Source: a virus
IMG/VR virus record: IMGVR_UViG_3300035670_000285
Location: 1-53,088 of that record
DNA length: 53,088 nucleotides
Reading direction: 5' to 3' (one strand)
The translations under genes and the position numbers were made by a program. The notes under the pieces are model-generated. The model had not been told where the DNA came from and ran no database searches. It was given only the letters and a program-made list of their open reading frames with translations. Below are positions 1 to 5,166 of this stretch, one piece after another. The stretch's first letter is position 1, and the number at the start of each line of letters is the position of its first letter.

Positions 1-78
1 CAAATAAGTGAGTTTGAGTGGTATAAGCAGATGAATGTAGGTATAATGATAGACAAACAATGTTTTATTTTCGGATAA
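1..78 (+). CDS. 3' end of an unknown gene (partial)
   Basis: Frame 1 is open from the window edge to TAA at 76-78 and encodes the last 25 residues, ending in C-F-I-F-G. A hairpin terminator follows 34 bases later, which fits the end of a transcription unit. Too little is visible to name a function. Confidence 0.5.
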   Translation, partial: QISEFEWYKQMNVGIMIDKQCFIFG

Positions 79-112
79 ATTAGTTCATACTTTTAATTTT
101 AATTTTAAATCG

Positions 113-138
113 GACCCCCTTTCTAGGGGGTCTTCATT
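113..138 (+). terminator. Hairpin terminator 1
   Basis: GACCCCCT (113-120) pairs perfectly with AGGGGGTC (125-132) around a TTCT loop. The tail is CTTCATTTG rather than a pure T run. The T-rich tail also supplies the TTTG of the next promoter, so terminator and promoter are fused. Confidence 0.7.
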
Positions 139-167
139 TGTTAACCCAATTATGTTGTGTAGATTTA
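137..167 (+). promoter_or_regulatory. Host-type (Bacteroidota) promoter for the gene at 187
   Basis: TTTG (137-140), 19 bases, then TAGATTTA (160-167). This matches the Bacteroidota -33/-7 pattern TTTG-N19-21-TAnnTTTG except for the last base. The -33 box continues as TTTGTTAACC, shared with the next cassette. Confidence 0.65.
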
Positions 168-186
168 TATTATAAAATTAAAACAT

Positions 187-378
187 ATGAATATCACAAT
201 CAATTTCCACTTCGCCCAGGCTTTAGAAATTAAGAGTGCTTTAGAAGAGCGCATTGATAAAATAAACAGAATACTGAAGCCAATGTTTAAAGATGAAGCG
301 ACTATGTTAGTGGCTTATGATCGTGAAATAGAATATTTAAACGATGCTATAAAGCAAATAATTGGAGTGTCCCATTAG
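187..378 (+). CDS. Small unknown protein, 63 aa
   Basis: No family recognised. The protein is mostly predicted helix, with alternating charged and hydrophobic residues (region around ALEIKSALEERIDKINRI) that could form a short coiled coil. It has its own upstream promoter 20 bases before ATG. Its stop codon TAG lies in the loop of the next terminator hairpin, so coding and termination overlap. It is the first of five small cassettes and probably an early-expressed host-takeover protein, which is inference from position and promoter type only. Confidence 0.6.
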   Translation: MNITINFHFAQALEIKSALEERIDKINRILKPMFKDEATMLVAYDREIEYLNDAIKQIIGVSH

Positions 379-390
379 TGGGGCACTTCA
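367..390 (+). terminator. Hairpin terminator 2
   Basis: GTGTCCCA (367-374) pairs with TGGGGCAC (379-386), with one G-T wobble, around loop TTAG, which is the stop codon of the preceding gene. The tail TTCATTTG contains the next promoter's TTTG, exactly as in terminators 1 and 4. Confidence 0.65.
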
Positions 391-421
391 TTTGTTAACC
401 TAACTGTGTTATGTAGATTCA
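391..421 (+). promoter_or_regulatory. Host-type promoter for the gene at 441
   Basis: TTTG (391-394), 19 bases, TAGATTCA (414-421). The spacer length and the TTTGTTAACC context are the same as in the promoter at 137. Confidence 0.6.
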
Positions 422-440
422 TGTTATAAAATTAATTATT

Positions 441-701
441 ATGAACAATTACGAAAGAGGTTTATTCAACCAGCTGCTAGAAGTTAATTGGAGAATCAAC
501 AATGGCGATTACGATTCAATTATTAAGAGGGCTTTACTTGAACATTACTGGATGATCGAGGAGAAGCTAGAAGATAGTATGGGTAAGAAGGAATATAGAG
601 AATGGATCGATGGAATGAGGCGTATGTTCGCTCCCGCTACAGAGGGATATGGAGATGAGAGTCCCGAGGAAGTAATCAGGATGATAGAGGCTGTTAGATA
701 A
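441..701 (+). CDS. Small unknown protein, 86 aa
   Basis: Acidic helical protein without a recognised domain. It is rich in Trp, Tyr, Glu and Arg, with a distinctive Y-R-E-W-I-D-G-M-R-R-M-F stretch near residue 55. It follows its own host-type promoter by 20 bases with no Shine-Dalgarno sequence. A weak hairpin begins inside its last codons. Function unknown; its place in the cassette series suggests an early accessory protein. Confidence 0.6.
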   Translation: MNNYERGLFNQLLEVNWRINNGDYDSIIKRALLEHYWMIEEKLEDSMGKKEYREWIDGMRRMFAPATEGYGDESPEEVIRMIEAVR

Positions 702-724
702 GCCTCGTCCTGTTCAGGTTTTCA
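687..724 (+). terminator. Weak hairpin terminator 3
   Basis: GAGGCT (687-692) pairs with AGCCTC (701-706) across the stop codon. A second small palindrome, CCTG-TT-CAGG (709-718), runs into TTTTCATTT. It is weaker than its counterparts but sits in the same place relative to the next promoter. Confidence 0.4.
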
Positions 725-755
725 TTTATAAACATAATAATATTAATTATATTTA
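725..755 (+). promoter_or_regulatory. Host-type promoter for the gene at 774
   Basis: TTTA (725-728), 19 bases, TATATTTA (748-755). It carries one change in each box from TTTG/TAnnTTTG but keeps the invariant 19-base spacer and the TTTATAAAC context. Confidence 0.5.
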
Positions 756-773
756 ATTATAAAATTAAAAATT

Positions 774-1016
774 ATGAATATAGAAATTGTTAATGAAAAT
801 AAGAATTATTGGTATTATAATAGAAAAGGTTTAGTATGTAAGGTAATGGAAGAAACAGACAGCCAATATGTAGTAAAAGTTTGGTTGAATAAGAGTTATA
901 TGAGCTTAGCTTATATTGATAAGTGTGATTGTGTTATTAGTGAGAAGAAAGCATTTAATAAACAACAGACAATTAATTTAGTAGGTAATTATTTAGGTTG
1001 GAGTGAATGTGTTTAG
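774..1016 (+). CDS. Small unknown protein, 80 aa
   Basis: No recognised domain. The middle (residues 15-45) alternates hydrophobic and polar residues as in a small beta barrel: W-Y-Y-N-R-K-G-L-V-C-K-V, then Q-Y-V-V-K-V-W-L. That could be an SH3-like fold, but this is a guess. It has its own promoter and an A-rich leader. No clear hairpin follows; the next 50 bases are plain AT-rich sequence. Confidence 0.55.
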   Translation: MNIEIVNENKNYWYYNRKGLVCKVMEETDSQYVVKVWLNKSYMSLAYIDKCDCVISEKKAFNKQQTINLVGNYLGWSECV

Positions 1017-1067
1017 TTGAAATAAATGGTGAAATAAAGGAATTAAATTAATTAAACAAGACATCCC

Positions 1068-1098
1068 TTTATAAACTTAATAAATTATATTATATTTA
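1068..1098 (+). promoter_or_regulatory. Host-type promoter for the gene at 1126
   Basis: TTTA (1068-1071), 19 bases, TATATTTA (1091-1098). Same boxes and spacer as the promoter at 725. Confidence 0.5.
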
Positions 1099-1125
1099 AT
1101 TATTAAATAATTAAAATTAAATGTT

Positions 1126-1365
1126 ATGATTAAGTTTGAACTAATTGATGGCGACATGGATTACAGTGTATATGAACATGTTATTGATGGTCGAATGACT
1201 AAATTAAGGTATAAAATAATTAGTCGCTATGTTAGAAAGAATAGCTGGCGTGGACATTGTGGGCATGAATGGGATTGCTGTGGATGCATGTATGCTCAAA
1301 GTATGGATTTGGAATATAAGGATAATAAATGGACATTGTATAAAGTTAATAATTACAATTATTAA
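1126..1365 (+). CDS. Small Cys/His-rich protein, 79 aa
   Basis: Residues 43-56 carry H-C-G-H-E-W-D-C-C-G-C-M, four cysteines and two histidines within a dozen residues, suggesting a metal site (probably Zn). The rest alternates charged and aromatic residues. It has its own promoter and is followed within 10 bases by a GC-rich hairpin. No family is recognised. The ORF predicted on the opposite strand is a shadow. Confidence 0.6.
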   Translation: MIKFELIDGDMDYSVYEHVIDGRMTKLRYKIISRYVRKNSWRGHCGHEWDCCGCMYAQSMDLEYKDNKWTLYKVNNYNY

Positions 1366-1374
1366 ACAATAGAG

Positions 1375-1397
1375 GCGCCTCGTAATGAGGCGCTTCA
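1375..1397 (+). terminator. Hairpin terminator 4
   Basis: GCGCCTC (1375-1381) pairs with GAGGCGC (1387-1393) around GTAAT, followed by TTCATTTG. The four-base gap to the next TTTG is identical to those of terminators 1 and 2. Confidence 0.7.
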
Positions 1398-1428
1398 TTT
1401 GTAAACCAAATAAATTAAATTACATTCA
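1398..1428 (+). promoter_or_regulatory. Host-type promoter for the gene at 1449
   Basis: TTTG (1398-1401), 19 bases, TACATTCA (1421-1428), in the TTTGTAAACC context. Confidence 0.6.
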
Positions 1429-1448
1429 CATTAATAAAAATTAAAACA

Positions 1449-1646
1449 ATGGACAATAGACCTAAATTATTAAAACAATCAGCGCTCATATCTTTAACAT
1501 TAGGCCTAGGAATTATATTATATAGTATGGTCAGGGCAATACATGCTGATAGATCTGTAATACAAGGGCTACTTGTAATATTCGTATTGGGACAATTGGT
1601 AGTATTATTTAGTGCTGTAACATTATATACGGCTAGTAGAAAGTAA
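1449..1646 (+). CDS. Small membrane protein with two predicted helices, 65 aa
   Basis: Two hydrophobic segments are visible, at about residues 11-29 (ALISLTLGLGIILYSMVRA) and 39-61 (VIQGLLVIFVLGQLVVLF and onward), joined by a short polar loop. The N-terminus is basic. This is an inner-membrane hairpin topology. Such small early membrane proteins can act in superinfection exclusion or lysis timing, but nothing here decides between those. It is the last of the five cassettes and ends 17 bases before the strong terminator at 1664. Confidence 0.6.
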   Translation: MDNRPKLLKQSALISLTLGLGIILYSMVRAIHADRSVIQGLLVIFVLGQLVVLFSAVTLYTASRK

Positions 1647-1652
1647 TATACA

Positions 1653-1695
1653 CAAAAAAAAAGAGGGCGCGCTCCGTAGGGGCGCGCCCTTCTCT
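1653..1695 (+). terminator. Strong GC-rich, probably bidirectional terminator
   Basis: AGGGCGCGC (1664-1672) pairs with GCGCGCCCT (1682-1690), a 9-bp stem with a 9-base loop. A run of nine A's precedes it and TTCTCT follows, so it could also stop minus-strand transcription (the A run reads as T's there). It separates the small-gene cluster from the GC island. Confidence 0.75.
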
Positions 1696-1710
1696 ATCTG
1701 CTAAAAAAAA

Positions 1711-1846
1711 GATAGATGATAGCGCTGCGATGGCGAATCGCTAGCGAAACGGGCCCACGGCAATAGCGGTCCGTCGACGGCGCGCCGCTAGACCGCGGAT
1801 CTGCCCCGTACTCACAGATAAACTACAATCTTCGCCCCAGGCGCGC
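1711..1846 (+). other. GC-rich, palindrome-dense island of unknown function
   Basis: This stretch is far richer in G+C than anything else in the window and has no meaningful ORF. It holds overlapping perfect palindromes: AGCGCT 1721-1726, CGCTAGCG 1739-1746, GGGCCC 1751-1756, CCGTCGACGG 1771-1780, CGGCGCGCCG 1778-1787 and CCGCGG 1793-1798. It also has nested stems: TAGCGG 1764-1769 with CCGCTA 1785-1790, or alternatively GCGGTC 1766-1771 with GACCGC 1791-1796; GATCTG 1799-1804 with CAGAT 1815-1819; and GCGAT 1727-1731 with ATCGC 1737-1741. It could be a structured RNA, a replication or packaging site, or (less likely) a polylinker artefact. It shows no tRNA cloverleaf. Confidence 0.55.
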
Positions 1847-1880
1847 ATATATACAAATATATTTGGAGAACCCAATCCTC

Positions 1881-1890
1881 ATATTTATAG
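1881..1890 (+). promoter_or_regulatory. Candidate phage late promoter motif (ATATTTATAG)
   Basis: First of 15 copies of ATATTTAT(A/T) found just before gene starts. Here it ends 7 bases before ATG at 1898. No TTTG lies 19-20 bases upstream. Confidence 0.5.
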
Positions 1891-1897
1891 TAGACAT

Positions 1898-2053
1898 ATG
1901 AAAAACCAAATCCTAAAAGAGCTAACCTCTCTAGACAAAACAGCAATAACCATATATTGCATTAGCATAGTATTATTTACAGTATCAGTAGCACAACTAA
2001 TATGGCACATAGCTAAAACATGGCCCAAAAACAGGCGCGCAAAATCATTATAA
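1898..2053 (+). CDS. Small single-span membrane protein, 51 aa
   Basis: ATG at 1898 opens 51 codons to TAA at 2051. Residues 1-15 are polar, and residues 17-38 are a clear hydrophobic helix (I-T-I-Y-C-I-S-I-V-L-F-T-V-S-V-A). The tail is basic (K-N-R-R-A-K), which predicts a cytoplasmic C-terminus. It has a late-type motif just upstream and lies alone between the GC island and the next promoter. A holin-like or spanin-associated role is possible, but a single-helix peptide this short cannot be assigned. Confidence 0.55.
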   Translation: MKNQILKELTSLDKTAITIYCISIVLFTVSVAQLIWHIAKTWPKNRRAKSL

Positions 2054-2105
2054 CCCCTTTTACCATAAAGTTATAACCTTGCAATTCTCTCTTTTTACAA
2101 CCTTT

Positions 2106-2137
2106 TTTGGAAGTCCAAGCGTATATACGTACATTTG
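2106..2137 (+). promoter_or_regulatory. Host-type promoter with exact -7 box for the genes from 2156
   Basis: TTTG (2106-2109), 20 bases, TACATTTG (2130-2137), a full match to TAnnTTTG. It is the best single piece of evidence for a Bacteroidota host. Transcription would begin very close to the ATG at 2156. Confidence 0.7.
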
Positions 2138-2155
2138 CAATTAAACATACCTTAT

Positions 2156-2383
2156 ATGAAAGTAAAGGAATTAATTGAACAATTAAGTAAACTAGACCCA
2201 GAACTACACGTATTCGTTCCAGGATACGAGGGTGGGTTTAACGATGCCGGTCCCGTAAGTGTGGTTAAACATTTCGCATTAGATGTTAATAAAGAATGGT
2301 ATTATGGTGCTCATGAGGAGCTTAACAACCCAAACGACGATAAGTTGGTTGATCACACAATAGTGGAGGGTGTTATACTATGA
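2156..2383 (+). CDS. Small unknown protein, 75 aa
   Basis: I start it at ATG 2156 (M-K-V-K-E-L-I-E-Q-L), because the upstream TTG at 2135 overlaps the -7 promoter box. The N-terminus K-E-L-I-E-Q-L-S-K-L-D-P-E-L-H-V-F-V-P-G-Y-E-G-G resembles a small family found in many phages and plasmids whose members open with a helix followed by L-(D/P)-x-(D/E)-x-x-V. Function unknown. The stop overlaps the next ATG (ATGA), so the two genes are probably translationally coupled. Confidence 0.65.
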   Translation: MKVKELIEQLSKLDPELHVFVPGYEGGFNDAGPVSVVKHFALDVNKEWYYGAHEELNNPNDDKLVDHTIVEGVIL

Positions 2384-2859
2384 TTAAAATATCGTTGGAG
2401 GAAGCTAAGCAGAATTATTATCCCAGACCAGCAGGAATGTCGGTTAAATATACGGATGCATTTACGTTAACGCCGCTCGATGGTCCTCAATATGAGAAAC
2501 ACACAACAGCCGAGTTTATCAATTATTGGATTAAACGCCAACGATTTGAGGCTCAATTGTCATTTAACGAGGGGTATATATATGTGTTGGAGAATAAAGG
2601 GCAACCAGGTATACTTAAAATAGGATATACGGATCGTACGCCACAAGCACGTGTTAAAGAAATTAACTCCGGTACGGGTGTTATCACCCCGTGGTTTATA
2701 GTTAATGCATTCCCATGCAAAGCACCCGCGCAAATCGAGTCTATTATACATTCCCAGCTTAATCAATATCGCGTTAATAAGGAAGGATTCGCAGTCACCA
2801 TATCTACTGCTGAGCAAATTATCGCTCATATTATCGCTGAAAATAATGCTGCTATATGA
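2380..2859 (+). CDS. T5orf172-type GIY-YIG domain protein, 159 aa
   Basis: Residues 65-135 read as a GIY-YIG domain of the T5orf172/Mug113 type: G-Y-I-Y-V-L (65-70), L-K-I-G-Y-T (79-84), the conserved Arg at 91 after Q-A, and Glu 120 in A-Q-I-E as the likely metal ligand. The first 60 residues have no known match. Family members are predicted nucleases, often in phages, and may act on host DNA or as homing-type enzymes. The gene overlaps its neighbours by ATGA on both sides, forming a three-gene unit driven by the promoter at 2106. Confidence 0.75.
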   Translation: MIKISLEEAKQNYYPRPAGMSVKYTDAFTLTPLDGPQYEKHTTAEFINYWIKRQRFEAQLSFNEGYIYVLENKGQPGILKIGYTDRTPQARVKEINSGTGVITPWFIVNAFPCKAPAQIESIIHSQLNQYRVNKEGFAVTISTAEQIIAHIIAENNAAI

Positions 2860-3044
2860 TGGTTATATATATGCAAATTACTATTGATCATCTTTTTAGT
2901 ATTGATCCCGATATTCCTATTAAGATAGCCGCTGTACACGGTACACCCGATATTAATACTATCATCGGTTCTAAAGGTGATGTTATTAAGTACTATAAGT
3001 TTGAGAAACGATCATCAACTAAAAAATCAACTAAGAATACATAA
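2856..3044 (+). CDS. Small unknown protein, 62 aa
   Basis: ATGATG at 2856 overlaps the preceding TGA, and a second start ATG lies at 2871. The body is a short alternating hydrophobic and polar stretch ending in a Lys/Ser/Thr-rich tail (S-S-T-K-K-S-T-K-N-T). No family is recognised. Tight overlap with the GIY-YIG gene suggests co-expression. Confidence 0.5.
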   Translation: MMVIYMQITIDHLFSIDPDIPIKIAAVHGTPDINTIIGSKGDVIKYYKFEKRSSTKKSTKNT

Positions 3045-3050
3045 TTATTC

Positions 3051-3061
3051 TATATTTATAG
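3051..3061 (+). promoter_or_regulatory. Candidate phage late promoter motif (TATATTTATAG)
   Basis: Copy 2 of the ATATTTATA motif, 20 bases before ATG 3082, without a -33 TTTG at the host-type distance. Confidence 0.5.
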
Positions 3062-3081
3062 TATATATTTAAAATTTAAAC

Positions 3082-3363
3082 ATGGCAGAATATCTATTGC
3101 GCGATCGAGATAAAGCAGCGTTTATTAATCATATGAATAAACTTTTAGGGCAAATGGATCCTAAATTAGCATTAGATAGCACTAATTTCCTTGATGTTCC
3201 TGGTAGCAATAAGTCTGAAGATAAGACTATATTTGCTACTGATGATCCACAAGAAATTGGCATGCTCGATACGTTGATTAATAATAAATCATTTTCATAT
3301 CCTGTAAAGAAAATTGACCTTAAAGAGATGGCTAAAGCATCTCGTGAAAAAGTGATTCGTTAA
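3082..3363 (+). CDS. Unknown protein, 93 aa
   Basis: No family recognised. The protein is acidic and mostly helical, with a central Asp/Ser-rich stretch and a basic C-terminus (K-E-M-A-K-A-S-R-E-K-V-I-R). It is the only gene between a late-type motif and a good terminator at 3375, so it appears to be a monocistronic late unit, perhaps a minor virion or assembly protein. The functional part is inference. Confidence 0.55.
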   Translation: MAEYLLRDRDKAAFINHMNKLLGQMDPKLALDSTNFLDVPGSNKSEDKTIFATDDPQEIGMLDTLINNKSFSYPVKKIDLKEMAKASREKVIR

Positions 3364-3374
3364 TCTTTTGTTTG

Positions 3375-3410
3375 TAGCCTAAAACGCGTAAGCCTTTTAG
3401 GCTATTTTTC
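3375..3410 (+). terminator. Rho-independent terminator
   Basis: TAGCCTAAAA (3375-3384) pairs perfectly with TTTTAGGCTA (3395-3404) around CGCGTAAGCC, followed by TTTTT. Confidence 0.85.
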
Positions 3411-3482
3411 TTATAAAATTGCATGTATATACGTATGTATTGAGGAATAAGTGGTAAAGCACCTAAAACGGGGCATTAAAGA

Positions 3483-3514
3483 TTTGGTGGTATTAGAGAA
3501 AGGTCGTATATTGT
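3483..3514 (+). promoter_or_regulatory. Probable host-type promoter for the sigma-factor operon
   Basis: TTTG (3483-3486), 20 bases, TATATTGT (3507-3514). The -7 box departs from TAnnTTTG at its last two bases. It lies 20 bases before ATG 3534 and downstream of the terminator at 3375. A host-read promoter here would make sense for an operon ending in a phage sigma factor. Confidence 0.45.
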
Positions 3515-3533
3515 GCTTAAAACTTAAAAAAAT

Positions 3534-3716
3534 ATGAAATATAAATCACAAGCACTTAACAAACTCCAAAAAATTGAGCATCAAATTCGCGCTTTGGAGA
3601 TTGCAATTAATCGCGGAGCACCAATAGGTGAAATTAATGCTATTATAGCTAAAATTAAAGAATTAAACGAAAGTTTGCACGAAACAATTTCTATTGAAAG
3701 AGAAGAATGGAACTAA
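3534..3716 (+). CDS. Small coiled-coil protein, 60 aa
   Basis: Almost entirely helical with heptad-like spacing (ALNKLQKIEHQIRALEIAI, then I-I-A-K-I-K-E-L-N-E-S-L). No family recognised. Its last codons overlap the start of the next gene by 10 bases, so it is probably co-translated with the membrane protein and sigma factor that follow. Confidence 0.6.
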   Translation: MKYKSQALNKLQKIEHQIRALEIAINRGAPIGEINAIIAKIKELNESLHETISIEREEWN

Positions 3717-4033
3717 CTATGATTACATTGTCTGTTATTTTATTTTTGATTAATTTTCTTGTAGGATATATTTGCTACAATTTGTTTAGGAAGGTTGAGA
3801 AATTAGAAAAAATTGTCGATTCACAAGATTCATATATTCGTCGATTTTCTAATACGGTAAATTATACTAAACAACAATTAGATAATATTGATAATAAAGG
3901 GACATTTGAATCAGACGATGAAATAGGTTGGTTCTTTGAAAGTGTAAAGACATTGCAGAGAGAACTAAATGAATTTAATATTAATGAAAACAACAGAAAC
4001 ACACAGTCAACCCCACCTTCTAGTAGAAGATAA
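3707..4033 (+). CDS. Membrane-anchored coiled-coil protein, 108 aa
   Basis: Residues 5-25 form one hydrophobic helix (I-T-L-S-V-I-L-F-L-I-N-F-L-V-G-Y-I). A heptad-rich helix (V-E-K-L-E-K-I-V-D-S) and a segment G-T-F-E-S-D-D-E-I-G-W-F-F-E follow. Similar short membrane/coiled-coil proteins with an F-x-S-D-D-E-(I/V)-G motif occur, from memory, in T4-like marine phages. Its last 50 bases overlap the start of the sigma gene in another frame. Role unknown; it might tether a partner to the membrane. Confidence 0.6.
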   Translation: MELTMITLSVILFLINFLVGYICYNLFRKVEKLEKIVDSQDSYIRRFSNTVNYTKQQLDNIDNKGTFESDDEIGWFFESVKTLQRELNEFNINENNRNTQSTPPSSRR

Positions 4034-4772
4034 TTCTATAACAGTAGAATATACCAAATCAGGGAAAGTACGTAAACGCAAACCCAAAACATCTAATACC
4101 TATTTCACCGAAGATACTCAGAACGCTATTGTTGAGTATGTTGCTTCGGAAGACCAGGAATTTAGAAATACTATCTATCGCGAGCGTATTGAGTATGGGT
4201 TTTTTAAATTAACCCAAAACATCATCCATACGTTTAAATTTTACTATACCGATGGTGAATCAGTAGAGGATGTACAACAAGAGGTAATTGCGTTTTTACT
4301 TGAGAAACTTAAATTGTATAAACCACATAAAGGTAAAGCATACTCGTATTTTGGTACTATAGCCAAACGTTATCTTATCCTTAAAAATAAAAAGAATTAC
4401 CAAAAATTACAAGATAAAGGTGATTTGGCGGAAGTGGATGATGATAAGAAAATTAAGGAAGAAACAATTAATAGCTACTATAGCCAAGATTATAGCATTA
4501 CCGAATTTATGAGTTTGTATATTAAGTATGTTGATAAAAATCTTGGTAGATTATTTCCAAAAGAAAATGATGCTAAAACAGCAGATGCAATAATGGAATT
4601 ATTCCGTAAATGTGAATCATTGGATATATTCAATAAAAAAGCATTATACATCTATATTCGTGAAATGGTTGACGTAGATACCCCTCAAATTACTAAGATT
4701 ATTAAGAAGTTAAAGTCGATATACGTTGATTTATATAATAAATATTACCAAGAGGGTTATATAAAGATATAA
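3984..4772 (+). CDS. gp55: Late-transcription sigma factor, gp55-like, 262 aa
   Basis: Residues 70-135 look like sigma-70 region 2: an E-D-V-Q-Q-E-V helix (95-101) followed by K-G-K-A-Y-S-Y-F-G-T-I-A-K-R-Y-L-I (116-132), the stretch that is best conserved among T4-type gp55 proteins. T4 gp55 (about 185 aa) redirects host RNA polymerase to late promoters and works with a clamp-bound co-activator. This protein is longer, with a C-terminal helical extension. I chose ATG 3984; the in-frame ATG at 3969 is possible. It stands just before the late baseplate operon and is the obvious reader of the ATATTTATA motif. The family call is moderately sure; the promoter link is inference. Confidence 0.72.
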   Translation: MKTTETHSQPHLLVEDNSITVEYTKSGKVRKRKPKTSNTYFTEDTQNAIVEYVASEDQEFRNTIYRERIEYGFFKLTQNIIHTFKFYYTDGESVEDVQQEVIAFLLEKLKLYKPHKGKAYSYFGTIAKRYLILKNKKNYQKLQDKGDLAEVDDDKKIKEETINSYYSQDYSITEFMSLYIKYVDKNLGRLFPKENDAKTADAIMELFRKCESLDIFNKKALYIYIREMVDVDTPQITKIIKKLKSIYVDLYNKYYQEGYIKI

Positions 4773-4786
4773 AATTTTATTGTTCC

Positions 4787-4797
4787 TATATTTATAG
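4787..4797 (+). promoter_or_regulatory. Candidate phage late promoter motif (TATATTTATAG)
   Basis: Copy 3, 14 bases before ATG 4812, at the head of the baseplate operon and right after the sigma-factor gene. Confidence 0.55.
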
Positions 4798-4811
4798 TCA
4801 AAAATTAGACC

Positions 4812-5165
4812 ATGAATTTTGATCAAGTAATGTGGGGTAGTAAAAAGTTTTCGGACCTACTTAAGGATATATACACTAACTCTAAGGATAAAGAAAAACA
4901 AATTAGGGAGCTGATTGAGACGTTAAAACCATTGGTTAACGATGCCCAGTCAGCTCTTATGATTGTTCCTTTAATTGCGGAACATCTTAATATTAGTGTG
5001 AAGAATGATGAACAACTTGTTAAATTAGCAGGTATTGTTCAACGTGCTTTATCTGCTAATGCAGATGAAGCTGCTAGTTTTATTTTAAGTGAAGCTGAAA
5101 AGGAACAATTGTTTTCAGCTGTTAAAGAGGTTGGCGATAACATTAACGGACCCGTAAACAAATAA
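4812..5165 (+). CDS. Unknown protein heading the baseplate operon, 117 aa
   Basis: Helical acidic protein with a characteristic N-terminus (M-N-F-D-Q-V-M-W-G-S-K-K-F-S-D-L-L-K-D-I-Y). It ends one base before the hub gene and is first behind a late-type motif, so it is probably expressed with the baseplate. It could be a small baseplate component or a folding partner of the hub. No domain is recognised. Confidence 0.6.
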   Translation: MNFDQVMWGSKKFSDLLKDIYTNSKDKEKQIRELIETLKPLVNDAQSALMIVPLIAEHLNISVKNDEQLVKLAGIVQRALSANADEAASFILSEAEKEQLFSAVKEVGDNINGPVNK

Positions 5166-5166
5166 T

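Noticed and set aside
1711-1846. tRNA or tmRNA in the GC-rich island
   Set aside because: No acceptor stem closing a cloverleaf, no anticodon arm and no canonical T-loop in register; only nested palindromes.
2560-2829. 89-codon minus-strand open frame
   Set aside because: Shadow of the T5orf172 gene, with no supporting signal.
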